Source: Pseudomonas sp. BMS12 (GTDB lineage: Bacteria > Pseudomonadota > Gammaproteobacteria > Pseudomonadales > Pseudomonadaceae). From it: a stretch of 64,000 bases of DNA. The notes beneath the pieces are model-generated. The model did no database searches and was not told the origin of the DNA. It saw only the letters and a program-made list of their open reading frames with translations. Each line of letters starts with the position of its first letter. The first letter of the stretch is position 1. Location of the stretch: contig NZ_LSOF01000014.1 of assembly GCF_001592875.1 (NCBI RefSeq), positions 186,001-250,000 of the forward strand, given 5' to 3'. The translations under genes and the position numbers were made by a program. Below, in pieces: positions 18,858-28,300 of the stretch.

Positions 18858-18882
18858 AGCCCCGGCACACCGGGGCTTTTTT
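18858..18882 (+). terminator. intrinsic terminator after ene-reductase
   Basis: Arms AGCCCCGG (18858-18865) and CCGGGGCT (18870-18877) around CACA are followed by six T. This is a textbook Rho-independent terminator 37 bases after the stop. Confidence 0.9.
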
Positions 18883-18970
18883 ATGCCTGCGTTTTGCTCA
18901 GGTCATTGGGAGAGCTGTTGGGAGTCACTCCGTTTCATCCGCGCAAAGCGGCAGCTGCGGTGTGGCCTGC

Positions 18971-18993
18971 ATCGCGGCTGAAGCCGCTCCCAC
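18971..18993 (-). repeat. REP palindrome, single copy
   Basis: This 23-base unit is the exact reverse complement of 19130-19152: stem AGCGGCTTCAGCCGC with the GTGGG head typical of Pseudomonas REP sequences. It is followed by a run of seven A. It is the first of several palindromes in the 362-base gap 18883-19244, which holds no gene. Confidence 0.8.
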
Positions 18994-19023
18994 AAAAAAA
19001 GCCCAGCACTGCCTGTAGGAGGG

Positions 19024-19068
19024 GCCTTGGCCGCGACTCTCCTTTGCGGTCTAAGTCGCGGCCAAGGC
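19024..19068. repeat. REP-like inverted pair with 14-base perfect arms
   Basis: GCCTTGGCCGCGAC at 19024-19037 and its exact complement at 19055-19068 flank 17 bases. The outer sequence (GTAGGAGG before, CCTCCC after) gives the GGAG head of a second REP type. It lies in the same gene-free gap as the other REP copies. Confidence 0.7.
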
Positions 19069-19129
19069 GGATTGCCTCCCAGCCCCACCGCCGAGTGCAA
19101 GAGCAGCTTGGGTAGTCAGATATGGCTCT

Positions 19130-19199
19130 GTGGGAGCGGCTTCAGCCGCGATACGGCCCGCATCGCGGCTGAAGCGGAAGGCCGCCCAGCCGCTCCCAC
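19130..19199. repeat. REP doublet (two inverted REPs)
   Basis: A REP at 19130-19152 faces a second, inverted and slightly degenerate REP that ends CGCTCCCAC at 19191-19199; the conserved ATCGCGGCTGAAGC of the second starts at 19162. Such head-to-head pairs are the form mobilised by REP-associated tyrosine transposases; no such gene is in the window. It lies 46 bases from the 3' end of the glycosyltransferase gene and may act as its transcript end. Confidence 0.75.
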
Positions 19200-19244
19200 T
19201 AAAAGCCACTCCCATCCAGGCTCTGGAAAGAGGGGTATCGATCT

Positions 19245-20408
19245 TTATGTCGTTGCGACCGGCACTGGCGTACTGCGCGCGGCCAGCAGGTGTTGCTCGA
19301 ACTGCTCGACGATCGCCGGCCAGCCCTGGCGGCCGGCATGCTGGCGGGCGTTGAGGCGCACCCGGCGCAGACTCTCCGGGTCTTCCAGCAGCCAATGGGC
19401 GGCGTCGACGAAGGCCTGCTCGTCACCGGGGCTGGCCAGAGCACCGTTGTGCCCGTGACGGATATGCTGGGCGGCTGCGGCCTGGTCATAGGCGACCACG
19501 GCCAGGCCGGCGGCCAGAGCTTCCAGCACCACGTTGCCGAAGGTCTCGGACAGGCTGGGGAAGAGGAACAGATCGCCGCTGGCATAGTGTTCGGCCAGCC
19601 GCTCGCCGCGCTGGATGCCGCAGAACATGGCCTCCGGCAGCTCGGCCTGCAGTTGTGCGCGCTGCGGGCCGTCGCCGACCAGAACCAGGCGCAGTCGGCG
19701 TCCTGGGTTGGCGTGCTGCAGGGCGCGGAAGCTGCGCACCAGCAGGGCCAGGTTCTTCTCCACTGCGAGGCGCCCGACGTGCAGCACGGCGATGTCGGCT
19801 TCGCCCAGGCCCCAGGCAGCGCGCAGTTCGGCGGAGCGGCGGCAGGGGTGGAACAGCTGGCCGTCGACCCCGCGTGCGAGCAGTTCCAGGCGCTCGAAAC
19901 CACGGCGTTGCAGTTCCACGCGCTGGCTGAGGCTGGGCACCAGGGTCATCCGCGTGCGGTTGTGGAACCAGCGCAGGTAGCTGGTCAGCAGGCGGGCCAG
20001 CAGACCCAGGCCATAGTGGCCGCTGTACTGCTGGAAGTTGGTATGGAAACCGCTGACCACCGGGATGCCCAGGCGCCTTGCTGCGCGCAGGGCGGAGAGG
20101 CCGAGCGGGCCTTCGGTGGCGATGTACAGCACGTCCGGGCGTTGGCGTTGCCAGCGGCGCAGCAGCTTGTGCAGGGCCGACTGGCCCCACTGCAGGCCGG
20201 CATAGCCGGGCAGTGGCCAGCCACGGGTCAGCAGCAGCTCGTCGTCGCTGCTCGTTGTCTCATCGGCTTGGCGCGGGCGCACCAGTTGCAGGTGGTGGCC
20301 ACGCTCGCGCAGGCCCTGGCAGAGGCGCCCGAGGGTATTGGCCACGCCGTTGATTTCCGGCGGAAAGGTCTCGCTGACCAGGGCGATATGCAGGGATGTG
20401 ACATTCAT
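19245..20408 (-). CDS. GT4-family glycosyltransferase
   Basis: A 387-residue glycosyltransferase of the GT-B fold (GT4, MgtA/SqdX-like). The N-terminal SLHIALVSETFPPEINGVANTLGRLCQGL, the acceptor-domain GFHTNFQQYSGHYG, and the C-terminal donor signature SLSETFGNVVLEALAAGLAVVAYD are present; FHTN resembles sulfoquinovosyl or mannosyl transferases acting on diacylglycerol. A lipid glycosylation role is plausible but not shown. I use the ATG at 20408; another ATG at 20432 would add eight residues, and neither has a strong Shine-Dalgarno site. It follows cysZ on the same strand after 45 bases. Confidence 0.82.
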   Translation of the reverse strand: MNVTSLHIALVSETFPPEINGVANTLGRLCQGLRERGHHLQLVRPRQADETTSSDDELLLTRGWPLPGYAGLQWGQSALHKLLRRWQRQRPDVLYIATEGPLGLSALRAARRLGIPVVSGFHTNFQQYSGHYGLGLLARLLTSYLRWFHNRTRMTLVPSLSQRVELQRRGFERLELLARGVDGQLFHPCRRSAELRAAWGLGEADIAVLHVGRLAVEKNLALLVRSFRALQHANPGRRLRLVLVGDGPQRAQLQAELPEAMFCGIQRGERLAEHYASGDLFLFPSLSETFGNVVLEALAAGLAVVAYDQAAAAQHIRHGHNGALASPGDEQAFVDAAHWLLEDPESLRRVRLNARQHAGRQGWPAIVEQFEQHLLAARSTPVPVATT

Positions 20409-20453
20409 GACGCCAGTCTGCGACGGCGCCATGAAGCCCAGGTGACGTCCTGG

Positions 20454-21194
20454 TTACGGAGTGGTGACCGTGCGCTCGCGCACCCAGAACAGGGTGGCAC
20501 CGGCCACTGCCGCCGGCATCACCAGGATGTTGACGAAGGGAATCATCAGCGCCAGGTAGGTCGCACCGCCAAAGCCCAGGCTCTGCCAGCGCTTCTCGCG
20601 CAGCCAGGCGAGCATCTCGTTCCAGCCCAGCTTGTTGTTGTCCGCCGGGTAATCGATATATTGCACCGCCATCATCCACACGCCGAACAGGATCCACAGA
20701 GGCGCGGCCACCAGGTTGAGCCCGGGGATGAAGGTGAGGATCAGCAGCGGAATGGCACGCGGCAGGAAATAGGCGAGCTTGCGCAGCTCGCGACCGATGG
20801 TGCGCGGCACCATGGCCATCAGCTCGGCCCAGCTGAACGGTGGGAAGTCGTCGCGACCGCGTACCACCACTTCCACCTTCTCGGCGAGAAAACCGTTGAA
20901 GGGCGCGGCGATGATATTGGCCAGCATGGTGAAGGTGAAGAACATGATCACCAGCACCAGCAGCACGAACAGCGGCCAGATGAGGTATTCGAGAAAGCTC
21001 AGCCAGTTCGGCAGGCTGGGCATGAAGCTATCGACCCAGCCGCCGAACTGCTGCACGGCCAGGGCGATCAGGCCGACGAACAGCAGGGCGTTGATCGTCA
21101 GCGGCAGCAGCACGAACAGGCGCAGGCCGGGGCTGAGGACCAGCTTCAGGCCTTCGCCGAGGTATTGGGGGCCGGAAAGGGCGGGTGTGGGCAT
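20454..21194 (-). CDS. cysZ: sulfate transporter CysZ
   Basis: A 246-residue inner-membrane protein matching CysZ (EI24 family): [15 protein letters not shown] start, several hydrophobic segments (about 20-45, 60-95, 135-175 and 200-235), and internal [32 protein letters not shown] and [14 protein letters not shown] motifs typical of the family. It imports sulfate for cysteine synthesis. The gene lies 36 bases after the diguanylate cyclase stop and before the glycosyltransferase, so the three may share a transcript. Confidence 0.92.
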   Translation of the reverse strand: MPTPALSGPQYLGEGLKLVLSPGLRLFVLLPLTINALLFVGLIALAVQQFGGWVDSFMPSLPNWLSFLEYLIWPLFVLLVLVIMFFTFTMLANIIAAPFNGFLAEKVEVVVRGRDDFPPFSWAELMAMVPRTIGRELRKLAYFLPRAIPLLILTFIPGLNLVAAPLWILFGVWMMAVQYIDYPADNNKLGWNEMLAWLREKRWQSLGFGGATYLALMIPFVNILVMPAAVAGATLFWVRERTVTTP

Positions 21195-21230
21195 GACGAG
21201 CGGCTCCGCGCAGTGGCAAACGCGCCGACC

Positions 21231-23201
21231 TTAACCACTTTGCGTGGACGAGGAAAGCAGCCCCGGGTGGTACAGGCAGACCCGATTGCGTTCGCGCTTG
21301 GCCTCGTACATTGCGCTGTCGGCCGCCTTGATCAGTGCCTGCGGGTTCTGCGCGTGGTCCGGGTAGAGGGCGATGCCGATACTCGGCGTAACAAAGTCGA
21401 TGTGCAGTTCGCCGATCTGCGCGGCGCCCTGCAGTTCGCTGAGCAGGCGTGCGGCGAGCTTTTCCGCCGCCGCGCTGCCGCTGCCCGGCAGCACCAGGGT
21501 GAATTCATCGCCGCCCAGGCGATAGACCCGATCCGGCTGCCGTACCGCACCGCGCAGGCGCTCGGCAATGCTCTGCAGCAGGGCGTCGCCCACATCGTGG
21601 CCATAGCGGTCGTTGACCTCCTTGAACCGGTCCAGGTCCAGGTAGATCAGCGCCAGTGCGCCATGCTCGCGCTGCGCCTTGTCCAGCGTGCTCCGCAGCT
21701 GTTCGGTAAAGGCCTTGCGATTGCCGAGGCCGGTCAACGAGTCGCGATAGGCCATGTCCAGCAACTGGTTCTGATAGGCCACCTGTTCGCTGACATCGCG
21801 CAGGATGCCGCGAAAGCCGGCGAAGTGACCCTGACCGTCGCGGATCAGCGAGAAGCGCGTTTCGTAATGGCCCAGGCTGCCATCGCCACGCCGCAGCGGT
21901 GCGGTGAAATGAATCTGTTCGCCGTTGGCCAGGGCCTGGGCGAAGTCCTGGCGCGCGCGTTCGACATCGCCGGGGCTCAGCAGGCGCTCGTAGGACTGGC
22001 CGAGCATCGCTTCGGCCGAATAGCCGAGGAGGCTGCACAGGGCGCGGTTGACGGCCAGCAGGTTGCCCTCCGGCGACAGCTCGAAATAGCCGTCCTCGAT
22101 CGCATCGAGGATCTCGCGGTCGCGCGCCTCGCTCTGTTCCAGGCGCTCCAGCATGCGGTTCACTTCCTGGGCGAGCCGGCCCAGTTCGTCGCTGCCGCGA
22201 TCCTTCAGGCGTTGCTGACTGGAGTCCGGGCCGATGGCGGCGATGTCCAGGTGCATGCGCGAAACCCGGCGCAGGATGGCGAACTCCAGGCCCAGGTAGA
22301 TCAGCAACAGGGCGAACAGGCCGACCCCCGTAGCCTGGGCGAGAAAGATGACGATGGCCTTGCGGCCCTCATGGTAGAGACGGCGGTCGCGGGTCAGCTC
22401 GAAGATCATCTGCGGCTGGTTCAGGCTGTTGCTGAAACGCAGCAGGACCTGTTGCCGATCTTCGTCCAGCAGCTGGCGTGGGCTCAGCTCGACGCGGTTG
22501 AGGTTGAATGCCCCGGGGGAGGCTAACCGGACCCAGCCCGGTACGCTGTCATCCGCGCTCAGCAGGCGCAGGGTACCGCTGATCTGGCCCTGCAGCGTCT
22601 CGATGCGTTCGCCGTCGAGGAAGTGCCCGGCAAGCAGGGTGCCGGCTTTGGGCAGGGTGCTCTGATTGTCCTTGATGCTGCCCATGGCCAGTATCAGGGG
22701 GACGCCCTGCACTTCGATCAGCGCACCGTACAGATCCTCTTCGGTTGCCTCGATCAGGGTTTTGGCCTGAGCCAGTATGTCGCGGCGTAGCACGCTCTGG
22801 TTTGCCGGGCGCCTGCCGTCGAGCGCGAACATATCCGCCAGGCTCGGTGGCTGCCACTGCTCGGCATACACCTGGCCTTGCAGGTCGAGGAACACCATGA
22901 AGTCGAAATTCATCTCGGCCAGCGCATCCGGATCGGCATTGCGGCTCAGGTAGTCCGGGTGCTGGCCGTGCATGAACTCGTAGCTGGTGTCCCACTGCGC
23001 ATAGCTTTGTACCAGATCGAGATTGCGCCGCAGGTTTTGTTCCAGCAGGTTTTGCAGGCGCTCTGCCTCGGCCTCGAGCAGGTTGGCATCCTGGCGGTCG
23101 AAACGGCTGAGAATCAGGCTTTGCGACAGCGCGTAGGCAAATCCCAGGGCCAGCACCAGCAGCGGAGCGAACAGCCAGAACAGTCGTTTGCGCAAGGTCA
23201 T
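21231..23201 (-). CDS. diguanylate cyclase, CHASE4-HAMP-PAS-GGDEF
   Basis: A 656-residue membrane cyclase from the ATG at 23201; an upstream TTG at 23246 would add 15 residues that look like leader, not protein. TM1 at ~4-25; periplasmic CHASE4-type sensor (~35-255, with WDTSYEFM and DFMVFLDLQGQVYAE); TM2 near 275; HAMP-like segment with SDELGRLAQEVNRMLERL; PAS to ~470; GGDEF domain with the canonical GGDEF at 563-567. An RQPD I-site lies five residues earlier. It makes cyclic di-GMP in response to an unknown periplasmic signal. Divergent from trxB across a 256-base gap (23202-23457) with no other gene. Confidence 0.9.
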   Translation of the reverse strand: MTLRKRLFWLFAPLLVLALGFAYALSQSLILSRFDRQDANLLEAEAERLQNLLEQNLRRNLDLVQSYAQWDTSYEFMHGQHPDYLSRNADPDALAEMNFDFMVFLDLQGQVYAEQWQPPSLADMFALDGRRPANQSVLRRDILAQAKTLIEATEEDLYGALIEVQGVPLILAMGSIKDNQSTLPKAGTLLAGHFLDGERIETLQGQISGTLRLLSADDSVPGWVRLASPGAFNLNRVELSPRQLLDEDRQQVLLRFSNSLNQPQMIFELTRDRRLYHEGRKAIVIFLAQATGVGLFALLLIYLGLEFAILRRVSRMHLDIAAIGPDSSQQRLKDRGSDELGRLAQEVNRMLERLEQSEARDREILDAIEDGYFELSPEGNLLAVNRALCSLLGYSAEAMLGQSYERLLSPGDVERARQDFAQALANGEQIHFTAPLRRGDGSLGHYETRFSLIRDGQGHFAGFRGILRDVSEQVAYQNQLLDMAYRDSLTGLGNRKAFTEQLRSTLDKAQREHGALALIYLDLDRFKEVNDRYGHDVGDALLQSIAERLRGAVRQPDRVYRLGGDEFTLVLPGSGSAAAEKLAARLLSELQGAAQIGELHIDFVTPSIGIALYPDHAQNPQALIKAADSAMYEAKRERNRVCLYHPGLLSSSTQSG

Positions 23202-23331
23202 GCCGATCGCACTGCCCGAGAGGGGAAATGAGCCGAGTATAGTCAAGGCCGCGCTTGCCCCTGCGGGTATAGCGGCGGGCTATCAGGCACATTGAGAATC
23301 GACATTTTCCTCATCGCCTGGGCCTGGGTAG

Positions 23332-24405
<1,074 letters not shown>

Positions 24406-24406
24406 C

Positions 24407-25333
24407 CTAGAGGCTGGCCACGCTGATCTGTCCGCGACCCGAGTGCTTGGCCTTGTACAGCTGCTCATCGGCGGCCCGGATCAGTTCACTCGGCTCTGTC
24501 CAGGGGGTTGGCAGCAGCACCGCGACGCCGATGGACAGGCCAACCTTGTCACTGGTTTCCGACAGTGGGTGGGAGAGGGCCAGTTTGGCGACTTCCGCCT
24601 GCATCTTTCGCGCAACTTCAATCGCCCCGTTCTGATGGGTGTCCGGCAGCAGGCAGGCGAACTCCTCGCCACCATAGCGGGCGACCAGGTCGTAGGGCCT
24701 GCTGGTGGTCTGGCTCAGCGCCAGCGCTACCTGGCGCAGGCATCTGTCGCCCTGCTGGTGGCCGAAGTGATCGTTGTAGGGCTTGAAGTGGTCGATATCG
24801 ATCATCAGCAGCGACAGGGGGCTGCCTTCGCGGCAGGCCTGGGCCCAGGCGCTGGCCAGGCGTTCGTCGAAGCTACGGCGGTTGGCGATGCCGGTGAGAC
24901 CGTCGAGGCTGGCGAGGCTGCGCAGATAGTCGCTCTGCAGCTTGAGGGTCAGGTGGGTTTTGACACGTGCGCGGACGATGGTCGGGTTGAAGGGCTTGCT
25001 GATGTAGTCGACCGCGCCCAGCTCCAGTCCCAGGGCTTCGTCCTCCTCTTCGCCTTTGGCGCTGACGAAGATGATCGGGATGTCGCGGGTCGCCGGGTCG
25101 GCCTGCAGCTGGCGGCAGACCTGGTAGCCGTCCATGCCCTCCATGACCACGTCGAGCAGCACCAGGTCGGGTTGCTGCTCCCGGCAGATCTCGATGGCCT
25201 GTTCGCCACGAGTGGCCATGAACACGTCATGATCGAAACGGAACAGCTCGTTCAGGATGCGGATATTCATGGGCTGGTCGTCGACCAGCAACAGCTTGGG
25301 GCGAGTCTTGCGATGGTCTAGCCAGGATTCCAC
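24407..25333 (-). CDS. response regulator diguanylate cyclase (REC-GGDEF)
   Basis: A 308-residue soluble response regulator of the PleD/WspR kind. The GTG at 25333 is supported by AAGGAG six bases upstream, one base after the hybrid-kinase stop. The REC domain (~12-130) has DD, the phospho-acceptor Asp in LVLLDVVMEGMDG, and Lys in YISKPFNP. The GGDEF domain has GGEEF near residue 225 and an RPYD I-site five residues before. It is the last gene of a four-gene signalling cluster and the likely output of the adjacent phosphorelay. Confidence 0.9.
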   Translation of the reverse strand: MESWLDHRKTRPKLLLVDDQPMNIRILNELFRFDHDVFMATRGEQAIEICREQQPDLVLLDVVMEGMDGYQVCRQLQADPATRDIPIIFVSAKGEEEDEALGLELGAVDYISKPFNPTIVRARVKTHLTLKLQSDYLRSLASLDGLTGIANRRSFDERLASAWAQACREGSPLSLLMIDIDHFKPYNDHFGHQQGDRCLRQVALALSQTTSRPYDLVARYGGEEFACLLPDTHQNGAIEVARKMQAEVAKLALSHPLSETSDKVGLSIGVAVLLPTPWTEPSELIRAADEQLYKAKHSGRGQISVASL

Positions 25334-25334
25334 A

Positions 25335-28300
25335 TCAGGCTCCTTGTACGGCGAGGAGAAGTGCTTGGCCGAGTCGTTGTGCCTGCTTGAAGTCTAGCCC
25401 CTCTATGGCCAGCAGAAGCTCGGCGTAGGTCTCACTCCACTGCTCCGGCACCGACGATGCCAGCGCCTGCGCCTGGTCGACGGCTTGCAGGTTGCCGCTG
25501 GCAAGCAGGTCGAGCAGATGTGGCAAGGCAGTGTGCCAGTCGTCGTTGGCCGCACTGGGTTGTGTGGGGAGAGGGGCGGGAGCGGCGAACATGGTCGTCA
25601 GTTCCCTGGCGCTGTTGGTGAGTAGCTCGCCGAGTGCGGCAAGCCATGCCGGGTCGCTCAAGAGCTCCAGCTGTGCGGGCTCGGCGGCCTGCTTGAGACG
25701 CTGTTCCAGGCGCTCCGCCTCGCGCGACAGGCCCTTGGCCCCCATGGTGCCGGCGCTGCCCTTGAGGGTGTGCAGAACCGACATGGCCCCGCGGGCGTCC
25801 CGTCGGTTCGCGCAGGCCTCCAGCTGGTCGAGTTGCTTGCGCATCTCGGTCTCGAAACTGCCCAGTACGTTGCGCAGCAGTTGCAGGTTGTCACCGAAAC
25901 GTCGCAGCACCGATTCGCGTGACTCGATCAGTGACTCGTCCTGGCTGAGCGTTCGGGGGGCAAGCTCCGCTTCCCCGGAACGCCCGGTCCAGTGCAGCAG
26001 GGTGTGCACCAGCTGCTCCAGGTCGATGGGTTTGCCCACATGCTCGTTCATCCCGGCGTCCAGGCAGTTGTCCCGGTCCACGCGGGAAGCGTTGGCCGTC
26101 ATGGCGATGATGGGCAGGGCGGCAAGGTGCGCATGGCCGCGCAGCAGTCGAGTCGCCTCCAGCCCATCCATGCCGGGCATCTGGATATCCATCAGCACCG
26201 CGTCAAACGGCGGCTTGGCGTGCAGCACGGCCGTCACACCGGCCTGGCCGTCCTCGGCCAACTGCACCTGGGCGCCTTCTCCTTGCAGCAGTTCCTGGGC
26301 GACCTGGCGATTCAGCGCATTGTCCTCGACCACCAGCAGATGCAGGCCGGCGAGGCGCGCAGGCGGTACTGGCCGTGCGGGCTGCGCGTTCGTCTGCTGG
26401 CCGTGCAAGGCGAGTTGTATGGCGTGGGACAGTTGCATGGGCGTTACCGGCTTGGTCAGGAAGGCGCTGAACGGAGCCATGCCTTCCTGTTGCAGGTCGC
26501 TCATCACCTCGCGGCCGTGAGCGGTGATCATCACCACGATCGGCGGTTTCTCCAGATGCAATGCGTCCAGGCGCTGAGCCGTGGCGAGCCCATCCATGCC
26601 GGGCATGCGCCAGTCCATCAGCACGAGCTGAAAGGGCAGCCCTTGCTGCGCAGCGGCTTCTATCTCGCGCAGTGCTGTGATGCCGCTGTTGGCATAGCGG
26701 GCCTGCCAGCCAAGGTCGCCGGCGAGTTGCATGAGCAGCTCGCCGGCGACGGCGTTGTCGTCTACCACCAGCAGGCGCAGGTTGCTGTCGATGGCGCTGC
26801 AGGAGGCGCGCAGGGAGCTCTGGGTCGCCATTTTCAGTTCGATATCGAACCAGAAGCGGCTGCCTTCGCCGACGCGACTGGCCACCTGCAGCTCGCCGCC
26901 CATCAAGGCGATCAGGCGCTTGCAGATCACCAGGCCGAGGCCGGTGCCACCGAAACGTCGAGTGGTGGAGGCCTCGGCCTGGGAAAACCCTTCGAAGATG
27001 CGTTCGAGCTGGTCCTCACTGATACCTATCCCGGTATCGCTGATGGCGATGCGCAGTCGAACCGTCTGTCCCTGCTGGTCCAGCTGGCGCAGGCTGACTA
27101 CCACCTGACCGTGCTCGGTGAACTTGAGGGCGTTGCCGGCCAGGTTGATGAGGATCTGCTGCAGGCGCAGGCTGTCGCCGATGAGCGATTCCGGCAGTTG
27201 CGGGTCGAGATCGAACATCACCTCGACATCCTTCTGCCCCTGGTTGCCGGCAAGGATCACCGCCAGATCGCGCATCAGCGGTTCCAGCTCGAAGGCATGC
27301 AGGTCGAGCTGCAGCTTGCCCGCTTCGATCTTCGAGTAGTCGAGAATGTCGTTGAGCAGGCCGAGCAGCGATTGCGCCGCACCATGGGCCTTGTGCAGGT
27401 AGTCGAGCTGGCGCGGAGTCAGATCGGTGGCCTGCACCAGTTGCAGCATGCCGAGCACCGCGTTCATCGGCGTGCGGATCTCGTGGCTCATGTTGGCGAG
27501 GAACGCGCTCTTGGCCGCGCTGGCGGCATCCGCCTGTTCCTTGGCATAGCGCAGCTGCGCTTCCACCTCGTGCTGGGCGGTGATGTCGAGGTTGATCCCG
27601 GTGACCTTGATGGCCTTGCCCTCGGCATTACGCTCGACCTGGGCGCCGGCCTGGATGAAGCGAACCTGCCCGTCGCTCCGCACGATGCGGAAAATCGGCT
27701 CGTAGACACCCTGTCCAGCGACGGCGGCCTGCAGTTTGGCCGCGGTCACATCGGCGTCCTCGGGATGTACCCGGCTGTACCAGTGCTGGTAATTCAGGCC
27801 TTGTTCGCGCAATGCCAGCGGCTGGTCGTACAACTCGTACATCCGGTCGTTCCATTGCAGGTCGTCGTTTTCCAGGGTCCAGGACCAGATGCCCAGTTGG
27901 GCCACGTCGGCAGCCATCATCAACTGGTCGCGGGCGGCCAGCACTTCCTGGCGCAAGGCCACCTGCTGGCTGAGGTCGGTAATCACCCCGACCAGCAGTG
28001 GCTGACCCGCCGAGGGCATGGAGCCGATCGACAGCTGGATGGGAAACTCCTCGCCGCCGCGGTGCAGGCCAGCCAGCTCCAGCGAGTTGCCTTTTGCTCC
28101 GCTGTCGTGACCGACATAGCCTTCGACCAGCCGTTGCAGACGGGCGTGCGATTGCGTGCTGATCAGCTCGAATAGCGAACGCCCGGCCATTTCTTCGGCG
28201 CTGTAGCCGAAGGCTCGCTGTGCCGCGGGGTTGAAGCTCTGTACAAAACCATCGGCATTGAAGGTGATGACCGGGTTGACGGCGGTATCGAGGATCGCGC

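Noticed and set aside
18883..19244. CRISPR array
   Set aside because: The repeats are palindromic, variably oriented and irregularly spaced; they are REP elements, and no cas gene is in the window.
19290..22526. A 1078-codon plus-strand open frame opposite the glycosyltransferase, cysZ and cyclase genes
   Set aside because: Pure antisense of three well-supported genes; composition (Gln/Ala/Gly/His-rich, no motif) is the usual high-GC shadow. The same applies to the long frames at 11234-13843, 25992-28175, 34401-36644, 53865-55292 and 58369-60861.
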